Positions 10,954 through 22,519 of a DNA stretch of 64,000 nt are shown here, in pieces (position 1 is the stretch's first letter; each line of letters starts with the position of its first letter). The translations under genes and the position numbers were made by a program. The notes beneath the pieces were generated by a model. That model was not told where the DNA came from and searched no databases. It saw nothing but the letters and a program-made list of their open reading frames with translations. The stretch spans positions 5,084,001 through 5,148,000 of the forward strand of contig NC_063159.1 of the NCBI RefSeq assembly GCF_020921035.1. The letters are read 5' to 3'. Source of the DNA: Rhodamnia argentea. Its lineage: Eukaryota; Streptophyta; Magnoliopsida; Myrtales; Myrtaceae.

Positions 10954-13900
10954 TTAATTACTATCCAGTGCACGTACAAGACGACCACTTTGAAGCAAAA
11001 AAGCTGGAAAAGGGACCTGGCAATTCCGAATATGTGATTTCAACCGGGGAATGTTCGGATGTGCACTTCTACATCTGTGGCAACGTAACTCCATAGAAAG
11101 TAGACTCTTATCATCCTTCATCATTGCTTTCCCATTCTTATTCACCTCCTCTATGACGTCCACTGAGTCGCGGAAGAAAGCTGTGTTAAATGAGTTCCAA
11201 TGCTTCTTATTCTTGAGATGAACTGAATTAAAATCTTGGCTGACAACATGGAGGTGAAGTTGTCTCATCGAGGGTGCCTGCAAGAGAAAGTATGTTAATT
11301 TCCCTTTCGAGGTTTCATCCCAGAATTTTAATTTAATGCTGAAGACAATCTGAAGTACACAATGTACATGCTGGTGGATGCAGAATTGAGACAATTGTCA
11401 GTTGTTCATAGTAGTAGGTCTTTCGCCAACATCAACAATTGCTAGCCGCAGTGGAGGATGGAGGCAAGACAAGTTTGGTTGCTCAGTGTTCCATTATGAA
11501 TAGAGGTACAGCAAGGCTGAAGACTTAATCTCAGTGATAAAAGCCAGAGGCAACGACACTCATCTGACTTACTTGCAGTGACATTTTGAAATAAGCATTG
11601 GCAACATTACCATTGATAGTCTTTCTACCAAAATTTTGTTTGCAGCCAAAGGAGATTATGGCACTATCGAAACAGATAGTAATGACAGGTAGCAGAATGT
11701 TTCTCAATAGTTTCCCAACAAAGCCAAGCCCAAGTTCTTAATAACTGATTTCGGTATTCTGGCAGAAAGGTCTGCCAGTACACTACATACCTCCAGCAAA
11801 CTACAAAAAAATGCATTGTCATTACCATTGCACTTCTTTTAGATTTTGTTATATGAGAAAATTTGAAAGGAGCTCATATTGTAAAATTTGGGGCAACAAG
11901 GAACTGAACATAAGGTGCACCAGATTGACATTTCTGCTAGCGTTTAGGTGCATGCGCATCCCAGGGTGTGAGCGCCCGCATCAAGTGGCAAGACATTTGC
12001 ACCAAAAGCCCTAGATAGAAAGGTTGCGGCATACCGAGTGATATCCAAGACGGAAAACTAATTGAGAATCTTCATGCAAGAACTTCTCAACCCACTTCAA
12101 GCCAATGTCATGCATTCTCCTCAACAATTCAAGGTGTACTTCATGCACATCTGCCAGGCAATCAAGACCTCTAGCTCGTGCCAAGATGAGAATGTGCTTC
12201 TGTGCCTATTCAAAGAAAATCTTAAATAAATTATAATCGCCAACCAAGAGAATGCAATAAAGAAGTCAGTATTTACCTTAGGATAAAGGTCATTTAACAC
12301 AACAACATCCTCTAGTATTTCCAAAACGTCATCCTTTTGTCTTTCTGGATGCATGGCAATATGATAGAAAGCCTGGGCCCAAGAGCCCCATGCTTTTGTC
12401 ATTCCTCTATCAGTAGTTTGGATACCTGAATCTGAATTTCCAGTTCTTGGACGTGTGCTGTCAATCTCAACTTCATTTCCAGATCCTCTACTCTTTTTGC
12501 TGCTATCAGAAGCATCGACATCATCTCTCTTATTCTTTAAATCACCATTTCCAACACTCTTATCAGGACCACGTCCAGAGTGATGCAACAACTCTTCGTG
12601 CCTTTTTGTAACTGATGTTTCCTGTATCTTCAATATAGACAAGAATCCTTCGAAGAGTGATGTATATGCTTGACGGAGAACCATGCAGCCTTTGTTATAA
12701 TCATTATTCAGACAATTTGGTCTTTGTGGGTTCATATTTGGCCCAAGGACATGGATGACATGCGTTATCCCTTCCCTGTTGTACAGTGGACAAGTTGAAG
12801 GAAGAGGAACAACCACAGCACTGCCAGGGACAAGTGACTTAGCTCTATCATTTGTTGCCATTTCCAAGTCCGCACCTGCAGCCTTAAAGATAGCAGCATT
12901 GACGCCTCCGCCTCCAGGTCTTAATCGCCTACACAATATTTTGTTCTGGTCAATACTCATGAAGTGCTATTAAAATTGGAAATAAAACGATGCAATTCTT
13001 TTACCCTGTAAAAGTGAAAGAAATAAGTGAGAAGGTCACAAAACCAAATGCATTCCTTATGTTTCCCTTTGAAATTTTTATGCATAATGATCTTGGAAAC
13101 AATAATTGACCCAATCACAATGAGAAGTTATGAGCTGAACCCTAAAGGATATCCCTCATGCATTACTCCACAAAATTCCTATGGTACAGCATCCCGCTAT
13201 CTATTTGAAATAGAAAAAACATTGGTTTCTACTTGATCACATGAATGATTTCTATTCCAGAAGTCTTACCAATTGGCAGCATTAGCTATGACATTGCAGT
13301 GTAAAGCTCGTTTTGTAGAGAGCTCAATTATATTGCCTACGAATGTGAAGAACTTGCTTGAGTCAATGCTCTTCTTGGCAGCTTTAGCTCGAACCAAAGA
13401 CAAGATTTTCGATTCATAAGTCAAGTCCACTAGAACAAGTCTGGCATTTCCAAGCTTAGGCAGAAATTCCTCAACCGTCTCAACAATGATATCAGAGGCC
13501 TTTTCGAGGTTAAACTGGAAATCGGCTGTTGAAATAGAAGGAAATGCTAGTGTAGGAACATCCTTATCTATGGCTTGGACTGCATTATCTTTGCCCTTGC
13601 TTTCTTCTTTCTGAGGAGCATTCGGAAGAACAGGCATTTCTTCTCTTTCCAAGGAAGCGCCTTTCTTCTCTGAGCTCCCAATTGATGCAACAGACTGGTC
13701 GCTATTGACCTTGGAAACAACGGGAGAAGGCCCCTCTGCTTTCTTTAGGAACTTCATGATTCCCACTTGAACTTTCGCATCTTGGCTTTTCTGGCCGAAA
13801 CAGCCTGGTAGAAGACTGTCCGATGGACCAAGACCACTATATGTACCCATAGCAGCCTGAACTTCAGCATCATTATGGCAAAATGTAATCCGAGAAAACC

Positions 13901-14614
13901 CTTCAATCAGCTTAGGCGATTCTTTCTTCTGTAGCATTCTATTCACAACAGCAGCAGCTTTTCCACCTTGCAAGTTCCCTTCATGCCCTGTCCGCTTGAC
14001 AGATCGAGAAATACAAAGCTGAGTAGGCAGATCAAGCACCACGGCATGCACATCAATTTGGGCAGAGCCGAGTTTCAGGAACTCCGCACGCTGTTCCCTG
14101 TCTAGATTGCATCTGTCGATGAAGACGCTCTTACCCTCATTCAACGCACTCAAAGCACTCTTGATGCACTGAGCCTTTGTCCCAGCTTTACCATTTCCAA
14201 TCGTGTCCTGCAAAGAACAAGTAGCGGAGTAATGCAATCAACCATCTACCACAAAAGCCTACGACATTCTGATCTCACTATTGAACAAGAACCTTTAGAC
14301 ATTATAAGCGATGATAAAAAAAACCGTGTTCACTCAATAGCCGTTTACAAAGACTGTAGGAACGGTACAAGAACAAACACACTTAAGCAAAAACACCACA
14401 AGCGCACGAAAAAGGGAAAGGCTAATCTTTCCATCGCTAAAATAAAGAGCTAGGCCAGTGAAGCATTTCATCAAACGAATGGGGTGTGAGAGATACAGAC
14501 CTGACAAATGCGGACCCAGGTTCTTCGAGAAGCGCCAATGACGGCGTCGCAGAAGGTGGACTTGCCACTACCAGGGGCTCCCACCAGCATCACCACCGAT
14601 TGCTTCCCCTTCAT
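10954..14614 (-). CDS. BHLH140: aprataxin-like / bHLH140-type protein
   Basis: A five-exon minus-strand gene can be assembled with GT-AG junctions in consistent phase: 14614-14501, 14207-13270, 12928-12277, 12205-12035 and 11277-10954. It gives 732 residues. An N-terminal polynucleotide-kinase-like P-loop (GAPGSGKST, residues 12-20) is followed by the macro domain, whose ADP-ribose-type loop NAANWRLRPGGGGVNAAIF spans the exon 2/3 junction. Next come an acidic linker, an aprataxin-type HIT domain (QLHLHVV, residues 631-637) and a CCHC-type zinc finger (Cys691, Cys694, His707, Cys711). In aprataxins the HIT domain removes AMP from abortive DNA ligation ends, so a nuclear DNA-repair role is expected. 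Plant databases often call the family bHLH140, although no convincing bHLH is visible here. The first triad histidine of the animal enzyme is Gln and the last zinc ligand is Cys. The gene is head to head with TFIIIA. Confidence 0.9.
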
Positions 14615-15049
14615 TTCCACTTCCGAACACAGGACAGACACCAAAAGGTAAAAATTTCAAAGGTGTTAAGAGCTCAGAAACCCTCGAACATCTCGAATGA
14701 AAAAAAGTTGGGAGACTCGACTCGAGAGCTTCTCGTTACCTCGTGCTTCCGAACCGTCGTCAACCTCCATGTCCACCGCGACAGCAATCTCTGCAACGAA
14801 ACCTCATAGCAACAATCGCGAAGCAAGCAGCTTCCCGTTCGCAGATCTAATTCCGTTCTGGAGAAAGCTTATTGGGCCGGGCCTAATTTGGGCCCAAGCT
14901 GGTCGCAGGTTGGACCCGGTCAAGATAGGCCCGGAACGACACCGATCTGTTATATATATCATTTGGCTCCTTCCACAAACCCTAGAGACGATTTGAGCAT
15001 CTCCTCCAACTGGTAGGGTTAAGCTCTGCAACATCAACGAGAGGGAGAG
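14615..15049. promoter_or_regulatory. shared divergent promoter, aprataxin-like gene / TFIIIA
   Basis: Only 435 bp separate the two start codons. On the TFIIIA side there is a TATA-like TTATATATATC at 14,950-14,960 and a telo-box AAACCCTAG at 14,977-14,985, about 65 bp before the ATG. Two site-II-type GGGCC motifs lie further up (ATTGGGCC at 14,871 and the palindrome TTGGGCCCAA at 14,888-14,897). The telo-box plus site II pairing is characteristic of plant genes for the translation machinery and fits a factor that drives 5S rRNA synthesis. No TATA box is evident for the minus-strand gene. Co-regulation of the pair is inferred. Confidence 0.7.
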
Positions 15050-17437
15050 ATGGGTGAAGAAGAGAGCTGCGAGAAGGCAGGCCCTGTGTTTAGAGACATA
15101 AGGCGTTACTACTGCGAGTACTGTGGAATCTGCAGGTCCAAGAAGTCCATCATCGCTTCTCACATCCAATCGCACCACAAGGTCCTTCCCTATTTTCGCT
15201 CAGTTCTCTTCACTTCGTTTCCTTCCGATACTTCGCAAGAAGCTCGGGTTCGTTGTGGTTGCGAGTTCTGATGCTACGATTTGATCAGTTGGATCAAGAA
15301 CTGCCGAATTTTGCGTTGCGGAATGTGCTCGCTTTTGAATGTCCGCCACGATCGGAGCTGTTGTGTGAACTCGTTTTTCGTGTTGCTTTGGTCTTTATCA
15401 GGATGAGATGGAAGCAGCAATGGCTCAAGGGGTTGAGGGGAAGGAGGGTGCGAAGGCTAATACTTGCGAAGAATGCGGGGCGACGTTCAAGAAACCTGCG
15501 CACTTGAAGCAGCATATGCAGGGGCATTCGTTCGAGGTATATCAAGCTCTCTGTTTGTCTCACCAGAGAGTTGTCTTGTGTTCTTGAAAACGCAACATGA
15601 AAGCTAGTACCTTGAAAAATTTCAGTCAAGTGTCGCTTAGATTATATCTGTCATTGAGGTGGTCGACAGTGAGGTACAGTTTGTGGAGTGGAGAGGTTCT
15701 GATCACATAGTCATGGGTGTCTCGCCACGGTCTTGACGTACTGCATTCGCTTGTGGTCTTTGCTCTTAAAGTTTTCAAATCTATAACTGCTAATGAAGTG
15801 TCGTTTGGGATGTATATGATTTTCTGCGCTGCAGAGTGGTTATTACCTATAATAGAAGGTATCACATGTAAGAACCTATGAGAAAACATATATCTTTAGT
15901 CTGGTTTCGCAGAACGCTTTCTATGGATCAAAAAATTCTCTTCTAGTTGAAAAATGAAGCTGCTCTGTTCTTTTCCATTTGTCTTCTGCGAGTTTCTCTA
16001 TACTGAAATCCAGACCTTGCAGGATAAACTGATTATGATATGGTAATGGCGTGAAGCATTGGATCCCACAGAAAAGAACTCCAAAATGCAAGAGGCTGCT
16101 TTCTTGTATCTTGATTGGACTAGTATCAGGTTGGGGGACCACCTGAGAAGATCCATCAAGTCAGCCTCGGTCACGCATGTTCTATTTTGAGGTTGGAAGT
16201 ATTGTTCACTTTTTCTATTGATGTCTGGAGATTTGGTATGGTTTGTATTTGTGTGTCAATGTGCGAAATTCGTTTGCAGAGGCCTTTCAAGTGTTCTATA
16301 GAGGATTGCCCTGCCAGCTATAGGAGAAAAGACCATTTGGCTCGGCACTTTCTTCAGCATAAAGGCAAGATTTTCAGCTGTCCTGTTGATGGTTGCAGTA
16401 AGTCATTTGGATATCAAGGGAACATTAAAAGGCACGTGAATGAAATTCATAATGATGAGCTACCATCAACTTCTGGTAAATTTAAGAGTCCGAAGCAGCA
16501 TGTTTGTCCAGAAGCTGGGTGTGGAAAGGTTTTCAAGTTTGCATCAAAGTTGCGAACGCATGAGGATTCTCATGGTAAGTCACTTAATGATGACAGTCTA
16601 TTGGTGAAGCCGAATGATATCTACGAGGTGTTTAATGTGCTATTCGATAATAACGTCATTTCAACTACTGCAGTCAAACTGGAGACTGTGGAGGCTTTCT
16701 GTTGCGAGTGCATGAAATACTTCAGCAATGTTGACTATCTGAAGGAGCACATGCAATCGGCTCACCAATTGGTCAATTGCGACATATGTGGGACTAAGCA
16801 GTTGAGGAAGAATATCCAACGGCATCTCCGCACGCATGAGAAGAAAAAATCGGCTGATTCAGAAGCATTCAGATGTGATGTTGAGGGTTGTCTCCACGTT
16901 TTTTCAACAGTAAGATGCAGTCACTTATAAAGTAGATTCTGGCTGTGCATGGAATATAATTGTTCGGAACTTTGAAGCCTGATTCTTTCATTGTGTGGCT
17001 GCTGAGTGTACATTAGCTGATGTTTCTTCTTGTTGGCAGAAATCAAATTTACGTCAGCATGTGAAGGCTGTTCATCTTGAAGTGAGGCCATTTGTTTGCG
17101 GCTATAAGAATTGTGGCAAGAAGTTTGCTTATAAGCACGTGAGAGACAATCATGAGAAAACTGGTTGCCATGTTTACACTCCAGTGAGCCCCATTTCCCC
17201 ATTCTCTCTATTGAAATTTCATTTTACTGCTGTTGAAATCCAGCTTTACTACATGAGAGATAGATGATCCTTACACCTGGAACTTTTGGCTTCTTGTTTC
17301 AGGGTGATTTCGAGGAGTCAGATGAGCAATTTCGATCGAGGCCCAGAGGCGGGAGAAAGAGGAAATGTCCGACCATCGAGTCCCTACTGCGGAAAAGAGT
17401 TACTCTACCCAGTGAGTTAGAATTCCTTGCGGATTAG
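15050..17437 (+). CDS. TFIIIA: transcription factor IIIA (TFIIIA)
   Basis: Five coding exons join in phase 0: 15050-15181, 15402-15536, 16280-16909, 17040-17183 and 17303-17437, giving 391 residues, close to the size of other plant TFIIIA proteins. Nine C2H2 fingers are seen in order, from CEYCGICRSKKSIIASH in exon 1 and CEECGATFKKPAHLKQH in exon 2 to CGYKNCGKKFAYKHVRDNH in the fourth coding exon. An insert of about 45 residues separates fingers 5 and 6, as in the plant family. The C-terminus has the basic segment RPRGGRKRKC, a likely nuclear/nucleolar signal. The protein binds the internal control region of 5S rRNA genes to recruit TFIIIC and RNA polymerase III, and also binds 5S rRNA. Finger 6 reads CCECMKYF, with a shorter cysteine spacing than I expect for the family, but a valid C-x2-C. 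The intron after exon 2 holds the 5S rRNA mimic annotated separately. Confidence 0.93.
16023..16169 (+). other. likely stop-containing cassette exon of TFIIIA
   Basis: A plausible acceptor (ACCTTGCAG) ends at 16,022, and the next bases continue the exon 2 frame for seven codons (DKLIMIW) before a TAA at 16,044-16,046. Inclusion would therefore end translation after finger 2 and mark the mRNA for nonsense-mediated decay. That is how the equivalent exon works in other plants. The 3' border is less certain: GT at 16,170 (CTCG/GTCACG) is the first reasonable donor after the RNA element, and GT at 16,192 is an alternative. Confidence 0.55.
16048..16157 (+). ncRNA. plant 5S rRNA mimic (P5SM) in TFIIIA pre-mRNA
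   Basis: The segment matches 5S rRNA signatures in order. GGATCCCACAG...AGAACTCC (16,061-16,082) resembles the helix II/loop C strand. AGTATCAGGTTGGGGGACC plus ACCTGAGAAG (16,122-16,150) resembles loop E, helix IV and helix V of 5S rRNA. The AGG/CCT pairs of helix IV are kept, the next pair is changed from A-U to U-A (compensatory), and the tetraloop is GGGA where 5S has GUGA, both of GNRA type. A 7-bp stem TGCAAGA/TCTTGTA (16,087-16,108) replaces the corresponding 5S arm. In studied plants ribosomal protein L5 binds this element and promotes skipping of the cassette exon, linking TFIIIA output to 5S/L5 balance. Position in the intron after finger 2 agrees. Confidence 0.85.
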
Positions 17438-17780
17438 TGGCTGGAGTCACTTGCCAACGCTCTGCAGCAGCCGAGGATAATGTTTGGGAGCTGTGGTTTT
17501 TGACCTTGTTGGCCTAGCAAAGGTGGCAAATTCACTCGAGGTGATTTTGAGGAGTCAGATGAGCAATTCCGATCAAGGCCCAGAGGTGGGAGAAAGAGGA
17601 GATGTTCGACGGGCGAGTCCGTACTGCGAAAAAGAAGAGTTACTCTACCCAATGTGTTATAATTCCTTTTAGATTAGTAGCTGGAGTCTCTCGGCGGCGT
17701 GCCGCAGCAGCCGAGGATAATGTATGTAATAGGAGCTGTGGCTTTTGGCCTTGTAGCCCGAGGAAAGGGTGACAATTCTC
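17303..17780 (+). repeat. tandem duplication of the TFIIIA terminal exon
   Basis: The terminal exon and its 3' flank (17,303-17,540) are followed directly by a second copy (about 17,541-17,780). Shared blocks include GAGGAGTCAGATGAGCAATT, the CCCAGAGG-GGGAGAAAGAGG stretch, TTACTCTACCCA and GCAGCAGCCGAGGATAATGT. Copy 2 still encodes an open tail (DFEESDEQF, RPRGGRKRR, VTLPNVL, stop near 17,660). It lost the pyrimidine tract and the CAG acceptor context, and would be entered one base out of register. It is therefore probably 3' UTR or dead sequence, unless reached by alternative splicing. Confidence 0.85.
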
Positions 17781-18995
17781 ACTCATCCTCCTGTTGTAGT
17801 TAATAGTTGATAAGAGTTTGCTATGGTTTTGTGTTGTGAAGATAAGAGAGCAAGTGAATCCTTAGCAAAAGATTCTTGTTCTTGAGCTATTGCCAGCTCT
17901 GTATCATGCAATATAGTAAAATTCAACTGAATCAACTGGTCTCATACTGATCTGTCACTTATCACCTGTCCCATATTTATCGTTGAACACTTGAAAATTT
18001 CTGTTCGGTGTTTTCCTTCTTGAGATTGTTGAAGGCTTGGAAGTTGGATGACCAATATCTCCTATGGTGACTTTAAAAACAAAATTAATAGTTGTCTATA
18101 GAAATCATCTGTCTTATAAGTGTTTGTTTAAGTGTTAGGACAAATCCTAAGTATGGGCCCAGCGATCGTTACTGCCATTGGGAGTCTCCCATTATTGAAA
18201 ATTCTCCAAAGAACGCTTATACACATCACTGGTGGGTAGGCCGAAGTAGTGATTGTTTCAAAGAGCTCGAGGTAGTTTTCCTGCTCTTTCTTTTTTGACG
18301 CCTAACCGCCAAAAGGGTGTCGAATTCCTCAAGTTTCGATCAGGTTGCGACTACCAATCCATGAGGAAACTCGCCGTGTGGAAGCCATCCAAACAGCTCG
18401 TCCTCATCTCATCTGAGCCGGGAGCATCTTGTAGGATCAGATTCTGTTCTTTCTACATTTTTGGATCAAGGTTTTCATAGAACAAGAGACATGGCACCAG
18501 CACAAAAAGCCCAAGGTGCAAAATGCTCTCTTCTTTGAAGCAAAACTCAGAGAACATATACATTAGTTTTTGCCTTTACATAGTGCAGAGTAACCCATGT
18601 CTACAAAAAGGAACAATTAAACATCATCTCGAAGCTACTGAGTAAATGTCTAGCTAGTTTTGTCCGTCACAAGAGTAAATGTAAAAGGAGAATCTGGTCT
18701 TGGATTCAAGCCCTTTCAAGTTTCAAGTGAGCATTCATGCACTGAGGCAGAAGAAAGTAGTGTGCCTGAACCAGAAGCAAGGCCCAGTCAACGAATCCCC
18801 TATACAACAATATTCTCGACAACACCCCTTGCAGAGATTACCTTCAGCTTCATGCCGCGGCATTGGACTAACCTTCCATAAAGAATGACTGTGCAAGATT
18901 TTTGTTAAAATCTTAGAGCAAAGAGAGATGACTGGTCACATAATCTCCACTTAATGGAGCATTTGATTCTCTGAGTCCGATATTAAACTGGGTCC
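17781..18995. other. convergent 3' regions of TFIIIA and the coiled-coil gene
   Basis: No coding region is supported; frames of 60-75 codons here have no recognisable similarity. The sequence probably holds the 3' end of TFIIIA transcripts and, nearer 18,996, the 3' UTR of the minus-strand gene. Confidence 0.4.
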
Positions 18996-21900
18996 TCACT
19001 GCAGTTCATCTCCATCTTTAATGACTGGTGCCGTTGACTCTCCACTTCTGTTATCACCCGAAGCATCTTTTCCGACTCCGTCCTGCAAATATGCTAAATA
19101 TTTAGGACAGCAAGAAAACGACAAAGAACCTAGATGGGCACATCCATGAAAAAAGATCGGAGTGAAACTAAGTAGAGGGCTGATTATGTTGCATTATGGA
19201 GAGAAGAAATGACTCCAAGGAAGCCAATGCAAAGCACAATCGCATGACTGAAGCAAGATTCAAGCACAGCTCGCTGTTTGTAAACTGCTAAAGGGAATAT
19301 CAATCTCTCTTCATGTCCTAAACTAGCAACACTTGGCCAAAGTTCGCTTATGATGTTTGCAAAGGTAACATCAAGAACAAGGACATTCTAGCTAGTTTCT
19401 AGAAGAATAATGAAACTCAATTGTGAGTGCCATCAGGGAAATAAAAGAATTTCTCATTACATAATGTTGTAAGTTTTCAGCTATTGCAATCCTCACTGAA
19501 GCAGGACCCAGAAAATTACATGCCTAAAACAGGAAGCAAACATAGAATTGGACAGTGGAGCAGAAGAAGCAGATGAAACATGTCCTGTGTTATTGTTTCA
19601 ATATCTGAAATGATATTTTTTAGGATGTAAATGAAATAAAGCTGTAAAAGCATCCTGTGCAAACCCAGTCAAAAATAGGACAAAGTAATGGCCGCGATAT
19701 CTCCCCAAGGGTAGATACTTGCAAATGAGCAAACCTTTTTAGTGAAGCCCTGTGCTGACATGAGCTCATAAAACTTGCGCATGAGCATTTCTTCCTCAAC
19801 CTACAAGAAAGATCAAGAAAATTTAATACCTACTTGAGAATTCATGTAATTCAAAATTTTCTTTCATCCCAGCACAAAGCTAACATCGCGATAACCCTTC
19901 AGACAAACAAGAATCATTTGTTTATTATGCACTCGGCAAGGACTAACATAAAACATCCACACGAAAAAACTTCACCCATTCAAGAGCCACAGGTAACAAT
20001 TCCCCAAATCTGCCAACCCATAACCCTATACTAAATACCAACAGCCTCTGACAAGCTAACTCGCTGGATCATCATAGTAAAATTCAAGTAAGAGCTACGG
20101 TATACAAGATAACATGAGAATTGTTGATGAACGATGTCTACCTAATTTCAGAGAAAGCATGCAATGTCAAGATGATATTCTCATTTAGAAGAGACATAAT
20201 AAAATAACCTTCAAATGGAATAGAACACTAACCAATAGGTCTCTTGCAGTACAAAGATTCGTTGTACACTCATTAATATCCGAAAAGTCACTCGATCAAA
20301 CTATCTGTAATTAAAGATAGATGTCTCTATGGAGCAAAAACAAAAAAGATGAATAGACATCTCTAGTCTGCACTTTACTCTGGTGGGTCAATGGTCAGCA
20401 TTCTGATGATAAGATAATAACAGCACCTACAGTGATTCACAAGCTCATTCCGATCAATCTCTGAGCTTTTCTAGCCAAAAATCTCAACTGGAAACCCTAA
20501 AATATTCCTTCCAAATATACATTAACATATATGCACCGGTATATTTCGGCTCTATGGCAGTTTATGATTGTCTTGGTTGTCAACCCTTTTTTTTCGTGGT
20601 TGAGCGTCTTCTGTTCTGATTGAGGTTGATGGTGCCTAGGTAGCCACCCATAGCTGGTAGCAATGGATCGAGGATGCTCCTCAGGGGTGCCATTGGTTCT
20701 CAATGTAGAGCTTTCTACAGACCAGCATTTGTGTTTTTGTCCTTTAAATGGCCATCTACAATGACCACTCAAGTAACAATGTGACCAAGGCAACGAGATC
20801 AGTCAGTTTATGGGGCACTTAGAACTTTCTTTTTCACTATAGATCTGGCAAGGCATAGGAAATGTTAGTTATGTGGTTCCATTACCTACCCAACTGATTC
20901 AAAACTCTGGAGCTTAGATCACTCCAAGCAATTATGAAAAAGGTTGCTCTACATCCAATTAGTAGTATCAGTCATTTCCAATTCCCGTATTCCATTCCAA
21001 CAGTTGACTATCCTATAAGATGTCCTCCACAAACTGCGTTAAACTATGTGCTTGAGCTGATTTGCAGGTCAGTTCCCAGGTTTTTAACCTCCATTTGACC
21101 AAGAGGATGTAACTCGAAACTGGAGAGATCATGATTGTGATAAGTAACTTAGATTTGATGTATCAGTACTCTTTGGGGTCTTTTGAAAAGTTGTATATCT
21201 TGTCATTGAAAGATCCTAGAAGAAAATTAGCACATTTTGTTATAGATTATGAGCTCCTCGAGATCGAATGATTTAACTATTTAACTATTTTTTTAAAAGC
21301 ACATATCCATCAGAACAAAGACAACCATTAAAGCAATAGCCCAACATTCCCTACGTTTTCAAGCAGATATCCTAAATTGGAGAACTATCATAATTTGCAG
21401 AATAAATTTCAATTATAATTATGGCGCTTGAATTAGGTGAAATACCTGCAGCTTGTGTAGTTCATGTGACATTGATCTGTAGGCATCCATCAGCAACTCG
21501 TTTTGCTTCTCCAAATGCCTGCTCAACAAAAATTAAATTAAGTATATCAAGAATGTTCGAAAGCCCTCAACACCAAGCAGCCCATAAACGCATCCTCCCA
21601 AACAACAGCAACTGCTAAAGACTGTTTGAAATTGATACAGCCACATCAAGTCTAATGCTATGTCGCTCTAGCTCAGAATCAAATAATCTTTTCCTTTTAT
21701 GTGAGAAAGTAGCCATGGGTTAAGACTACATATTTGCATCCACACATTTAAATTTGAATAGTAGAACAGCTACCATCAAAAGTTCAAAATGTTGGAACAA
21801 ATAGTTCTTTGTTTTAGCTGTCCGCTCAGCAAATCAGAAACACAACAAACAAGAGAAGTTTGTAGGTAATTCCTCCGGATCCTAAAAGCAAATGAGTAAA

Positions 21901-22519
21901 TAGAACTGCAATGAAATCGTTTGACCAAAGTAAAACGAATGAAGGATACACATTCTTACTCCTTTCACATTCACGAAAAAGGAATATTGAAAAGTTTAGT
22001 TCGAGAAAATTACTTCAACATTTCTCCAGAATACTTGGCATCCATTTTGCTTCCCTGGAGGCTGGAACTCTACAGAGAACCAGACGTCTACAACTGCAAT
22101 GACAAATATGATTATAGAAGGGAATTGTGAAATAGTTATTCTTTATTTGATCAATTTGATTAAGTCACTACATAGCAAAACAATAGACTATAGTAATTGC
22201 ACAATTATGTGTAGCTCTGTCACGCTAAAAAAAGCATCAATTCACTTCTCGTGGTTGCATATGGCCCGGGTAGGTCAGTTCCAGGACTAGAACCTGGAAC
22301 CAAACCTGGGAGAACCAGTTTCCCCAGCCGGTTCTGGAACCGCAGCTTCAAGGGCGGTTTCCATATATACCTGGGAGCATAACATCCACACTCTTGAAGA
22401 AACAAGAGCGCTGCTGCTCTAACCAGCAAGCACGACCATGAGTCATGAATAGGAAAGAGTAAAGCCAGAGACCACCTTGAGCTGCTCAGGGTTTCATGAT
22501 CATAAATCAGAGTGAAAAT
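18996..22519 (-). CDS. small coiled-coil protein, unrecognised, partial model
   Basis: Three minus-strand exons with clean GT-AG borders and matching phases can be read. Exon 21518-21446 encodes HLEKQNELLMDAYRSMSHEL then HKLQ. Exon 19800-19735 encodes VEEEMLMRKFYELMSAQGF then TKK. The last exon 19082-18996 encodes DGVGKDASGDNRSGESTAPV then IKDGDELQ and a TGA stop. A further candidate exon at 22519-22476 joins in phase (IFTLIYDHETLSSS). The middle part is helical with heptad-like leucines and charged residues, so a coiled coil is likely; the tail is polar and acidic. The start codon was not found. A GA-rich leader ends in a strong donor CGG/GTGAGT at 23,212. I do not recognise the family and assign no function. 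Introns between these exons hold nothing else that I can support. Confidence 0.6.

Noticed and set aside
10776..11096. 106-codon plus-strand frame over the last exon of the aprataxin-like gene
   Set aside because: It overlaps the HIT/zinc-finger exon antisense and lacks any independent support.
16048..16157. Possible 5S rRNA gene or pseudogene rather than a regulatory element
   Set aside because: There is no A-box/C-box promoter in good form and no T-run terminator. The location in the TFIIIA intron and the compensatory pair favour the known mimic.
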